Assembly (NCBI GenBank): GCA_902478395.1
Contig: CABSKZ010000028.1
Location: forward strand, 1 to 16,276
DNA: 16,276 nt
Reading direction: 5' to 3'
From: an uncultured Eubacteriales bacterium
GTDB taxonomy: Bacteria > Bacillota > Clostridia > UBA1381 > UBA9506
Part shown: one piece after another, positions 1 through 5,915 of the stretch
Numbering within the stretch: the first letter of the stretch is position 1
Layout: each line of letters opens with the position of its first letter
Program-made: the position numbers and the translations under genes
The notes under the pieces: generated by a model
Told to the model about the DNA's origin: nothing
What the model saw: the letters and a program-made list of their open reading frames with translations, nothing else
Databases searched by the model: none

Positions 1-23
1 CGTCAGATGTGTATAAGAGACAG
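1..23 (+). other. Residual Nextera transposase adapter
   Basis: These bases are identical to the 3' end of the Illumina Nextera read-1 adapter, including the whole 19-base Tn5 mosaic end (AGATGTGTATAAGAGACAG at 5-23). This is library-preparation sequence left on the contig end, not genomic DNA and not a natural Tn5 copy. Genomic sequence should be taken to begin at about base 24. Confidence 0.96.
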
Positions 24-612
24 GATCCATAATGATACCATCGTACTTTCTTCCTCTGCGCGTTTCCCGCTCGACAAATTTCACCACGTCGTCCACGATA
101 TAGCGCACCGGCTTCTCCCCAAGCCCAGAGGCCTGCAAGTTTTCCTTCGCCCACGACACCATGCCCTTTGAAGAATCAATATGTGCTACCGACGCGCCTG
201 CCGCAGCCGCTGCCGCCGTTGCGCCGCCCGTATAAGCAAACAAATTAAGTACATTCACCGGCCTGTCTGCGTCACGAATCAGCCCTGAAAACCACTGCCA
301 ATTCACCGCTTGTTCCGGGAACAGTCCCGTATGTTTAAACCCCATCGGTTTGACATGGAAGGTCAGCCCCAGCGGACGGAACCGGATATCCCATTTATCT
401 GGAACCGGACGGAAAAATTCCCAGCTGCCGCCGCCCTTATTCGAGCGGTGGTAACGCCCTGCCAGCCCGTTCCACAACGCGGGGAATTCCCGTCCGTTCC
501 AAATCACCTGCGGGTCCGGCCGCGCAAGCCTGTAGCCGTTCCAATCCTCCAGCTTTTCGCCGCCGGAGAGATCCAGCACCTTATAATCTTCCCAGTCTCT
601 GCAAATCCACAT
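24..612 (-). CDS. Class I SAM-dependent methyltransferase (RlmI/RlmK-like), 3'-truncated
   Basis: This is an open reading frame of 196 codons running off the contig start, so its C-terminus is missing. It starts MWICRDWEDYK. The core has VLNLFAYTGGATAAAAAAGA at about residues 121-140 (motif I, SAM-binding glycine loop), HIDSSKGMVSWAKENL (motif II and following helix), and ends in YDGIIMDP, the beginning of the D-P-P-K/Y catalytic motif. This pattern is typical of the Methyltrans_SAM (RlmI-type, 23S rRNA m5C) family. The family tie is firm, but the exact RNA target is not known. An in-frame TGA lies just upstream of ATG 612, which fixes the start; the ribosome binding site is weak (CAGGGCAG). 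It is read from a strong sigma-A promoter at 649-677 and is divergent from yabP. Full-length relatives are nearly 300 aa, so about a third is lost. Confidence 0.88.
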
Positions 613-648
613 ATTCTGCCCTGTGCCTTTCTGTCTTTTTCCAGATTG

Positions 649-677
649 ATTGTATCATTTTCTGCCCGCTTAGTCAA
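649..677 (-). promoter_or_regulatory. Sigma-A promoter of the methyltransferase gene
   Basis: On the minus strand, TTGACT (677-672) is separated by 17 bases from TACAAT (654-649), with an extended TGA just before the -10. Hexamers and spacing are near consensus. The expected transcription start is near 641, about 30 nt before the ATG at 612. Confidence 0.8.
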
Positions 678-694
678 TGAAATTTTGGTGTTTG

Positions 695-723
695 TCATAT
701 TGTGTTCAAAAAAAACATACATT
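695..723 (+). promoter_or_regulatory. Sigma-E (mother-cell sporulation) promoter for yabP
   Basis: An ATA element (697-699, in TCATATTG) is followed after 16 bases by CATACATT (716-723). This matches the Bacillus sigma-E consensus (ATA-N16-CATACAHT) in both elements and spacing. yabP belongs to the sigma-E regulon in Bacillus subtilis, so the placement is biologically sensible. The leader would be about 170 nt. Confidence 0.75.
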
Positions 724-807
724 TATAGCAAGATTGCACGAAAAGAATTTTGCCCCCGGCAAACTTTTTCCCGATAAACGCGCAGGCAAAGGGCAGCATC
801 GAAAACA

Positions 808-841
808 CTTGTTTGGTCAGCGTAGCAGATGCCAAACCAAG
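808..841 (+). other. Leader hairpin upstream of yabP
   Basis: CTTGTTTGG (808-816) pairs with CCAAACCAAG (832-841), leaving one bulged C and a 15-nt loop. No U-run follows, so it is not an intrinsic terminator. It lies 57 nt before the yabP ATG in the predicted 5' leader. A role in mRNA stability or translation is only a guess. Confidence 0.35.
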
Positions 842-898
842 AAAAATTATGAACGCCGCGCGGAGATAACAACAAGTCATTTGATAGGAGCGAATACC

Positions 899-1180
899 AT
901 GGCTGAAGAAAGAAAAGTACCCCATAACCTGATACTGGAGGATAAAAGTAAATTGAGTATTTCCGGCGTCAGTGACGTGGATACCTTCGACGAGGCAAAA
1001 ATTATTCTGTTCACCGAAGAAGACACCATCGAAATCGAAGGCTATGATTTGCACATCCAAAAATTGAACGTAGATGACGGCGAGCTGATAATTGAAGGCG
1101 AAATTGTCAGCATTCTCTATTCCGGACGCGATGGCTATAAGTCCAAAGGAAAGGGATTCTTCAAAAAGATGCTCAAATGA
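899..1180 (+). CDS. yabP: Sporulation protein YabP
   Basis: This is a 93-residue protein, close to the roughly 100 aa usual for YabP. It shows the family's YabP/YqfC-like beta-rich pattern: HNLILEDKSKLSISGVSDVD near the N-terminus, then TIEIEGYDLHIQKLNVDDGE and a basic end GKGFFKKMLK. YabP is a mother-cell sporulation protein. The YabP/YqfC family is small and poorly understood biochemically, with links to coat and cortex assembly. The ATG at 899 is preceded at 885-890 by TAGGAG, 8 nt away, and this excludes the longer upstream reading frame. It heads the yabP-yabQ-divIC-yabR order found in Bacillus and is preceded by a consensus sigma-E promoter. Unlike the usual tight spacing, about 275 nt separate it from yabQ. 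Confidence 0.92.
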   Translation: MAEERKVPHNLILEDKSKLSISGVSDVDTFDEAKIILFTEEDTIEIEGYDLHIQKLNVDDGELIIEGEIVSILYSGRDGYKSKGKGFFKKMLK

Positions 1181-1269
1181 GGCAAGTTCTCGCAGTGCTA
1201 TCAGCTTCTGCCGGAACGGGCCGCGGCTGCTTTGCGGCATCTGCCCTTGCGCTTGCTCTATAAGGTATT

Positions 1270-1307
1270 GTTATAAAAATCTTGCCGTTTTCAAAACTTT
1301 TTATAAC
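1270..1307. repeat. AT-rich inverted repeat between yabP and yabQ
   Basis: GTTATAAAAA (1270-1279) and TTTTTATAAC (1298-1307) are perfect 10-base inverted arms around an 18-base centre. The centre itself contains GTTTTCAAAAC. It could be a protein-binding site, a weak transcription terminator or the remnant of an element; the sequence does not decide. Confidence 0.5.
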
Positions 1308-1351
1308 AGCCTTCAGCCTCGCGGTACGGGATTTTATCTGCTGTATACACA

Positions 1352-1387
1352 AAACCAGTTCCTGCTTCCAATGGCAGGAACTGGTTT
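1352..1387. terminator. Perfect 14-bp hairpin, possible terminator or attenuator after yabP
   Basis: AAACCAGTTCCTGC (1352-1365) and GCAGGAACTGGTTT (1374-1387) are perfect complements around an 8-base loop. The arms have A and T runs at their outer ends, as in a bidirectional terminator, but the U tract after the plus-strand arm is only three bases. It lies between two genes that are normally co-transcribed, so it may attenuate read-through from yabP into yabQ. Confidence 0.5.
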
Positions 1388-1455
1388 AAGCGGGGCTGTT
1401 TTTAAACCTAATCCACACACGGCGGCCTGCGCCGCCCTGAAAGGTGCCAGCATAT

Positions 1456-1956
1456 ATGGATTTTTCAATTTCAAAAGAAGTCAGCGTCTTTCTCGCCTCC
1501 ATTGCAGCGGGTGTTCTTATTTGTATTGTTTACGACCTGTTCCGCGTCATCCGTTTGCGTGCTAAAACCTCCGCCATTCTCACTGACGTACAGGATATCC
1601 TGTTCTGGGTTGTTGCGACGGTCGTGATGTTTTTCGTCATTTTTCACGTGAACAACGGAGCTGTCCGGTGGTACCAGTTTTTTGGCGCCGTTCTGGGCGC
1701 AGTGGTGTATTTACTGACCGCCAGCCGCTTTGTTTTACGCGGAATTGGCCTTCTGATTGATTTTTTTACAAAAATTTTTGTATTTTTTTTGAAAATACTC
1801 TTGACACCGCTGCTTTTTACGTATAATATAATACATAAGTGTATTGTAGTGATATTTGTACCCATTTACCGGTTGTTACGCAGACTTTACAAAAAGCTTT
1901 TTTGTAAAATCAAAGCCGGGTCGAGACATGCTAAGACTGCATTGATAAAAAAATAG
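1456..1956 (+). CDS. yabQ: Spore cortex biosynthesis membrane protein YabQ
   Basis: This is a 166-residue protein with about four membrane segments (roughly residues 9-29, 47-65, 71-90 and 97-120). It has the family's N-terminal SVFLASIAAGVLICIVYDLF and conserved VQDILFW, and ends in a basic cytoplasmic tail rich in Arg and Lys. YabQ is needed for spore cortex formation and sits in the forespore outer membrane of Bacillus. ATG 1456 is preferred because AAAGGTG (1440-1446) lies 9 nt before it; an in-frame GTG at 1444 has no usable ribosome binding site. Its order after yabP and before divIC is conserved in Bacillus. A sigma-A-like promoter lies within its 3' half. Confidence 0.9.
   Translation: MDFSISKEVSVFLASIAAGVLICIVYDLFRVIRLRAKTSAILTDVQDILFWVVATVVMFFVIFHVNNGAVRWYQFFGAVLGAVVYLLTASRFVLRGIGLLIDFFTKIFVFFLKILLTPLLFTYNIIHKCIVVIFVPIYRLLRRLYKKLFCKIKAGSRHAKTALIKK
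1801..1832 (+). promoter_or_regulatory. Sigma-A-like promoter inside yabQ, possibly for divIC
   Basis: A perfect TTGACA (1801-1806) is followed by two overlapping perfect TATAAT hexamers (1822-1827 and 1827-1832). The spacings are 15 and 20, and TAATAT lies at the optimal spacing of 17. The hexamers are striking but the spacing is not ideal, and the segment also encodes YabQ residues. Transcription would begin about 240 nt before divIC. Confidence 0.5.
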
Positions 1957-2040
1957 CTGTCCGGTGCGGGTAAGGTAAAAATTCCTTCCGTTTTGTAAAA
2001 CGGAACGCAACTATTTTCCGGCGGTGGTGCCGGAGGACAG
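1957..2040 (+). ncRNA. Candidate structured leader RNA before divIC
   Basis: Starting at the yabQ stop, CTGTCC (1957-1962) can pair with GGACAG (2035-2040) and close a compact junction. Inside are a long hairpin (1986-1994 with 1997-2005; TTCCGTTTT/AAAACGGAA) and a second hairpin (2017-2022 with 2029-2034; TCCGGC/GCCGGA). A short AAGG/CCTT helix at 1972-1987 competes with the first hairpin. I do not recognise it as a known riboswitch class. It is offered as a structure seen by eye, with no covariation evidence. Confidence 0.35.
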
Positions 2041-2079
2041 GCCCCGGCAGTTACAGAGGGGAGCGAGAGGGCGCTGCGC

Positions 2080-2397
2080 ATGAAAGAAAAAAGCAAAGGA
2101 ACAAAAACAAAACCAAAAAAAAAGATAAATCTGAAAACCTTCGCAAAGCGTGGGTTGTTTTGTGCTATTATTTTATATATTTGCGGCTCTCTGATTTCCC
2201 AACAGTTTGACCTTTCGCGCCTTTCCTCACAGGAAAAGGAACTGGACACGAAAATTGCGGAAGCACAGAAGGAAAGCAAGGAACTTGAGGCGCAAAAGGA
2301 TGCAGCCGGAACGGACGAGTACATTGAGCGCGTGGCACGGGAAAAGCTGGGCTACATGAAAACGCATGAAAAAGTTTTTGTGGATGCCTCTAAATAA
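2080..2397 (+). CDS. divIC: Septum formation initiator DivIC/FtsB-family protein
   Basis: This is a 105-residue bitopic division protein. It has a short very basic cytoplasmic tail (KEKSKGTKTKPKKKINLK), one membrane helix at about residues 25-43 (LFCAIILYICGSL), and an extracytoplasmic coiled coil (roughly 50-75, rich in Glu, Lys and Leu). It ends with the family motif YIERVAREKLGYMKTHEKVF. DivIC works with FtsL and DivIB in the divisome that activates septal peptidoglycan synthesis. AGAGGG at 2066-2071 lies 8 nt before the ATG. It follows yabQ after a structured 123-nt gap. Because division is vegetative while yabPQ are sporulation genes, a separate promoter is expected, and a candidate lies inside yabQ. 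Confidence 0.9.
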   Translation: MKEKSKGTKTKPKKKINLKTFAKRGLFCAIILYICGSLISQQFDLSRLSSQEKELDTKIAEAQKESKELEAQKDAAGTDEYIERVAREKLGYMKTHEKVFVDASK

Positions 2398-2537
2398 CCC
2401 TGCGAACGATGTTCCCTCTTTCACAAGGCGCGTGTTATCTAATTTGTTTGAACAGGCGTACGAGAATCATTCCTCCGCCTCGTTGAAACGCTGCGAATGA
2501 AGGGTTTCGCAAAATGAAATTCTTTTAATAAAACTCA

Positions 2538-2546
2538 TGTTATAAC
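2538..2546 (+). promoter_or_regulatory. Candidate extended -10 promoter before yabR
   Basis: TGTTATAAC (2538-2546) has an extended TG and a near-consensus -10 (TATAAC), but no good -35 at the right distance. It lies about 36 nt before the S1-domain gene and downstream of divIC, where I see no terminator. The two genes may therefore also be co-transcribed. Confidence 0.35.
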
Positions 2547-2581
2547 ATCTAATGTTTACCATTAAGGAGGAAGCTTGCAGT

Positions 2582-3022
2582 ATGCAGTTGGAAACGGGCA
2601 GTATCTTGGAAGGCAAAGTAACGGGAATTATGCCGTTTGGCGCCTTTGTTTCACTCGGGGATGGAAAAACCGGACTGGTGCACATCTCAGAAATCGCGCT
2701 CGAATATGTAAAGGACATCAATGACCATATCAAGGTTGGGGATGATGTGAAGGTCAAGGTTTTATCGATTGACCCGAAGGGGAAAATCAGCCTTTCCATC
2801 AAACAGGCTATGCCAAAGGAAAAACGTGAGCGCGCACCGCGCCCAAGTCGCCTCGAGACGGTCGATTTTTCAAAGAAACGACCTCCCGTCGGCAACGACG
2901 CGAGCTTTGAGGATTTGATGAGCCGCTTCAAGCAGGATTCTGATGAAAAAATGCAGGACATCAAGCGTGGAATGGATTCCAAACGAGGCAGCAGTTATCG
3001 CCGCTCGTCTGGCTCTTTCTAG
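2582..3022 (+). CDS. yabR: S1 RNA-binding domain protein (YabR / general stress protein 13-like)
   Basis: This is a 146-residue protein with an N-terminal S1 OB-fold domain at about residues 5-75: GSILEGKVTGIMPFGAFVSL, then GLVHISEIA, VGDDVKVKVLSID and GKISLSIKQA, the classic S1 order. The rest is a low-complexity, charged tail rich in Arg, Lys and Ser (SKRGSSYRRSSGSF at the end). YabR-type proteins bind RNA and associate with ribosomes, and relatives (CvfD, GSP13) regulate translation. ATG 2582 is preceded by a strong AAGGAGG (2564-2570) with a slightly long 11-nt spacer. An upstream in-frame ATG at 2552 precedes the ribosome binding site and is rejected. Position after divIC matches Bacillus yabR. 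A clear terminator follows at 3059-3091. Confidence 0.9.
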   Translation: MQLETGSILEGKVTGIMPFGAFVSLGDGKTGLVHISEIALEYVKDINDHIKVGDDVKVKVLSIDPKGKISLSIKQAMPKEKRERAPRPSRLETVDFSKKRPPVGNDASFEDLMSRFKQDSDEKMQDIKRGMDSKRGSSYRRSSGSF

Positions 3023-3058
3023 GATTGGAACTTTCTGCGCAATTTATACGTCTAATGT

Positions 3059-3091
3059 TTCCTGTGCCTCTCTCAGGTACAGGAATTTTTT
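3059..3091 (+). terminator. Intrinsic terminator after yabR
   Basis: TTCCTGTGCCT (3059-3069) pairs with AGGTACAGGAA (3075-3085), with one G-U pair and a 5-base loop, followed by six Ts. It is a strong rho-independent terminator closing the yabP-to-yabR block. Confidence 0.9.
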
Positions 3092-3162
3092 ACTGATGGA
3101 ACCGTTCACGGCGCAGTGCCGAAAACTGTTCTGGTAAAACAATGGAAAAGGAGAACAAATTG

Positions 3163-3834
3163 ATGAATCGAAATAAAATGATACTTACAGCTGCGGCCCT
3201 CATAGCCGTGCTCACATTCGGCTCGGTTCTGTCCGGCTGCTCGAAGAAAGAGGAGAATCCGGCCAGTTCTTCCGCGCCGGCTCTCACTACCCCTTCTCCG
3301 GAGGATATTGAGAATGCACCGGAGCTTACGCTGGAGATCACACCGGATAAAATGGGGCAGTCTGTCGACGAGGTACTCAAATCACTGAACCTCTCCAAAA
3401 ACGACGTGGAGAAAAAAGAGCTTCCGAACGGGAATATTGAATATACATTCAAAAGCAAACAGCCCGATGGAAAAGAAACTACGACTACCATCACTGCCGA
3501 CAGCAGTGATACATTAATCGGAAACAACAATAAAAGAGTGTTTACGGACGGCAAAACGGGTTACGACACCGTCAAGCTGCTGAAGCTGTCATTGATTAAA
3601 GCCCTCGGAAAAAGTCCGGAATACTACCCCAACCTTCAGGCAGGGCTGGATAACATGCCTAGTTATGAAGAGATTATGGCAACAGGCGAAAACCAGTTTT
3701 ACTATGATATCTGGAAAAAAGTGGACGGCACCAGCGATTTAAAATTGCAGGCTGTTTTCCTGACGGACGGTTCTGCCACTGTGACGATGGACATCATCGG
3801 CCAGCCGGAAGCTTCCGCTAAGCCCAAGGCATAA
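3163..3834 (+). CDS. Putative lipoprotein of unknown function
   Basis: This is a 223-residue secreted lipoprotein. The signal peptide has MNRNK, a hydrophobic core (AAALIAVLTFG) and the lipobox VLSGC, with Cys26 as the predicted lipidated residue. A Ser/Ala/Pro/Thr linker (about 32-45) follows, then a mostly hydrophilic domain with no motif I recognise. DGTSDLKLQAVFLTDGSATV near the C-terminus looks beta-rich. ATG 3163 is chosen because AAGGAG (3147-3152) precedes it; ATG 3142 overlaps that site. It follows the yabR terminator by about 70 nt without an evident promoter of its own, so it may depend on read-through. A terminator follows at 3857. The product presumably acts at the outer face of the membrane; its function is unassigned. 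Confidence 0.8.
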   Translation: MNRNKMILTAAALIAVLTFGSVLSGCSKKEENPASSSAPALTTPSPEDIENAPELTLEITPDKMGQSVDEVLKSLNLSKNDVEKKELPNGNIEYTFKSKQPDGKETTTTITADSSDTLIGNNNKRVFTDGKTGYDTVKLLKLSLIKALGKSPEYYPNLQAGLDNMPSYEEIMATGENQFYYDIWKKVDGTSDLKLQAVFLTDGSATVTMDIIGQPEASAKPKA

Positions 3835-3856
3835 TTCACAACCACACAGTCCAGAC

Positions 3857-3895
3857 GGGACGCCCGGATTTTGCTATCCCGGCGTTCCTTTCTTT
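3857..3895 (+). terminator. Intrinsic terminator after the lipoprotein gene
   Basis: GGGACGCCCGGAT (3857-3869) pairs with ATCCCGGCGTTCC (3876-3888), with one C-C mismatch and one G-U pair. The loop is six bases and TTTCTTT follows. It is well placed 22 nt after the stop codon. Confidence 0.85.
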
Positions 3896-4175
3896 GTATT
3901 AAGGACCGGAACCTCCCGCCTGTCCGCCGGAGCGTTTTTCTCAAAAAGCGGATGCCCGCTGTTTTTTCAACCTTCTGCGCGTTTTGAAAATACTGTTGGA
4001 GCAGGTGTCTGGCGAGAAAGACCGGCTGCCCGTCCGCAGTGGCTCACAGGCGTAGTCAGCGCATTTGTAATGGACGTTGTATGCGGCGCAAAAAATTGTT
4101 ATTGAGAGCCGCTCCCACTGCCTCAACAGCGGTGAATGTTGCATTTTCTCACCTATGACACAGAAAGGAAGCACC
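3896..4175. other. Intergenic stretch before the ABC exporter operon
   Basis: No gene is evident here. A small GC hairpin (AGCGG 3947-3951 with CCGCT 3956-3960) is followed by GTTTTTT and may be a second, weak terminator. A CCGCT/AGCGG pair near 4110-4130 could form a leader hairpin. I see no convincing sigma-A promoter. The exporter ribosome binding site AAAGGA lies at 4164-4169. Confidence 0.4.
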
Positions 4176-5915
4176 ATGTTTAAACTCGCACACTACCTGA
4201 AATATTTTAAAAAGGAAGTCATCTTGGGGCCGATTTTCAAGCTGACAGAGGCTATTTTTGAACTGATTGTTCCGCTTGTCATGGCAAAAATTATCGATGT
4301 CGGTATCAAGAACAGCGACCTTCCGTACATTTTCAAAATGGGCGGCCTCATGCTCCTGCTTGGTGTGGCTGGCCTGTGCTTTGCCCTCACCTGCCAATAC
4401 TTCGCGGCAAAGGCCTCACAGGGGGTTGGCACGGTCATCCGCAACGATTTGTACCGCCGTATCAACACGCTTTCCCATGCGGAAATCGACCGCATTGGCA
4501 CACCGTCGCTCATCACGCGCATTACCAACGACGTAAACCAGCTTCAGCTCGCAGTCGCCATGCTCATCCGCCTGGTGTCGCGCGCACCGTTTCTCGTTAT
4601 TGGTGCTACGGTGATGTCCATGCTCCTTGACCTGCGCCTCTCGCTCATATTCCTGCTCGTCATGCCGCTGCTCGCGCTGGTGCTTTACCTTGTCATGAGC
4701 CGTTCCGTTCCTTTTTACCGTACGATTCAGAAAAAGCTGGACCGTCTCTCCCTTATCACGCGGGAAAACCTCTCCGGCGTACGTGTCATCCGGGCCTTTT
4801 CCAAACAGAACACGGAGGAAAATCGTTTCAACGAAGCAAGCGACGACCTGCTCAAATCCTCCGTGATGGTTGGAAAAATTGCGGCGCTTTTAAATCCGCT
4901 CACCTTTTTGATTATCAACTTTTCTATTCTCGCTATTATCTGGTTCGGCGGCCTGCGCGTGGACAGCGGTTCCCTCTCGCAGGGGCAGATTATCGCTTTC
5001 GTCAACTATATGACGCAAATTTTGCTCGCCCTGGTCGTGGTAGCGAACCTCGTCGTCATCTTCACCAAAGCATCCGCTTGCGGCGCACGCGTTAATGAGA
5101 TTCTGGAAACGGAACCATCCGTAAAGGAAACAACGAAAGCTAATGTACAAACCACCACGGAACCAAACCGTCCCGCCATTGAACTGAAACATGTCTCCTT
5201 CTCCTACAGCGGAACGGAGGAATATGCCCTGCGGGACGTTTCCGCCGCTATTTTTCCCGGCGAAACTGTCGGTATCATCGGCGGAACAGGTTCGGGCAAA
5301 TCGACCCTCGTTCACCTTCTGCCCCGCTTCTACGACGTATCAGAAGGCGAAATTCTGATAAACGGCGTCAACGTGAAGGACTACCCCTTCCCCCAGCTCC
5401 GCTCACAGATTGGGCTGGTTCCCCAGCGCGCGGTACTGTTCTCCGGCACGCTGGCGCAGAACCTGCGCTGGCGCAAGGCGGACGCGTCGCAGGAAGAGAT
5501 GCAGAATGCCCTAGACGTAGCGCAGGCTGCGGAGTTTGTCAGCAAGCTGCCGGACGGCTTTGAAACCACAATTGAACAGGGCGGGCGCAACCTTTCCGGC
5601 GGGCAGAAACAACGGCTGACGATTGCACGCGCACTGGTTGGCGCGCCAAAAATTCTGATTCTCGACGACAGTGCCAGCGCGCTCGATTTTGCGACAGATG
5701 CCGCCCTGCGCCGCGCCATCCAGCGCGATGTGAAGGATGCAACTGTTATTTTGGTGTCCCAACGCGTCAACACTGTAAAACGCGCGGACAAAATTATCGT
5801 GCTGGACGACGGCGAGGTTGCGGGCATCGGCACCCACACGGAACTGTTCGAAGCCTGCGGGGAGTACCGCGAAATTTGCCTCTCCCAGCTGAGTGAAAAG
5901 GAGGCGGCGCAATAA
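4176..5915 (+). CDS. ABC exporter half-transporter, degenerate ATPase subunit
   Basis: This is a 579-residue half-transporter: an N-terminal six-helix exporter domain (about 1-310) fused to a nucleotide-binding domain (about 340-579). Walker A is GGTGSGKST (369-377) and the signature is LSGGQ (473-477). Walker B ends ILILDDS, so Asp498 replaces the catalytic Glu. The switch His is Gln529 (VSQRVNTV). Such changes mark the non-catalytic site of heterodimeric exporters (BmrC/BmrD, TM287/288, LmrCD type). Its partner overlaps by one base downstream. Together they would move drugs, lipids or peptides outward across the membrane; the substrate is unknown. ATG 4176 is fixed by AAAGGA 6 nt before it, while the longer reading frame from 4077 has no ribosome binding site. 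No regulator gene is next to the pair. Confidence 0.92.
   Translation: MFKLAHYLKYFKKEVILGPIFKLTEAIFELIVPLVMAKIIDVGIKNSDLPYIFKMGGLMLLLGVAGLCFALTCQYFAAKASQGVGTVIRNDLYRRINTLSHAEIDRIGTPSLITRITNDVNQLQLAVAMLIRLVSRAPFLVIGATVMSMLLDLRLSLIFLLVMPLLALVLYLVMSRSVPFYRTIQKKLDRLSLITRENLSGVRVIRAFSKQNTEENRFNEASDDLLKSSVMVGKIAALLNPLTFLIINFSILAIIWFGGLRVDSGSLSQGQIIAFVNYMTQILLALVVVANLVVIFTKASACGARVNEILETEPSVKETTKANVQTTTEPNRPAIELKHVSFSYSGTEEYALRDVSAAIFPGETVGIIGGTGSGKSTLVHLLPRFYDVSEGEILINGVNVKDYPFPQLRSQIGLVPQRAVLFSGTLAQNLRWRKADASQEEMQNALDVAQAAEFVSKLPDGFETTIEQGGRNLSGGQKQRLTIARALVGAPKILILDDSASALDFATDAALRRAIQRDVKDATVILVSQRVNTVKRADKIIVLDDGEVAGIGTHTELFEACGEYREICLSQLSEKEAAQ

Noticed and set aside
1..23. Natural Tn5 or IS50 transposon end
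   Set aside because: The match continues into the synthetic Nextera adapter and sits at base 1 with no transposase, so it is a library artefact.
1092..1565. A 157-residue plus-strand frame spanning the yabP end and yabQ start
   Set aside because: It overlaps both real genes in another frame, has no ribosome binding site and its composition is not protein-like.
1957..2045. Cobalamin riboswitch upstream of divIC
   Set aside because: Fragments such as GGTAAAAATTCC, CGCAACT and GGAGGACAGGCC recall B12-riboswitch boxes in order, but the conserved core sequences are imperfect and the spacing is wrong. divIC is also not a B12 gene. An Infernal search would settle it.
4077..4175. N-terminal extension of the first ABC subunit
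   Set aside because: The extra 33 residues have no ribosome binding site and no similarity to exporter N-termini, while ATG 4176 has a good AAAGGA.
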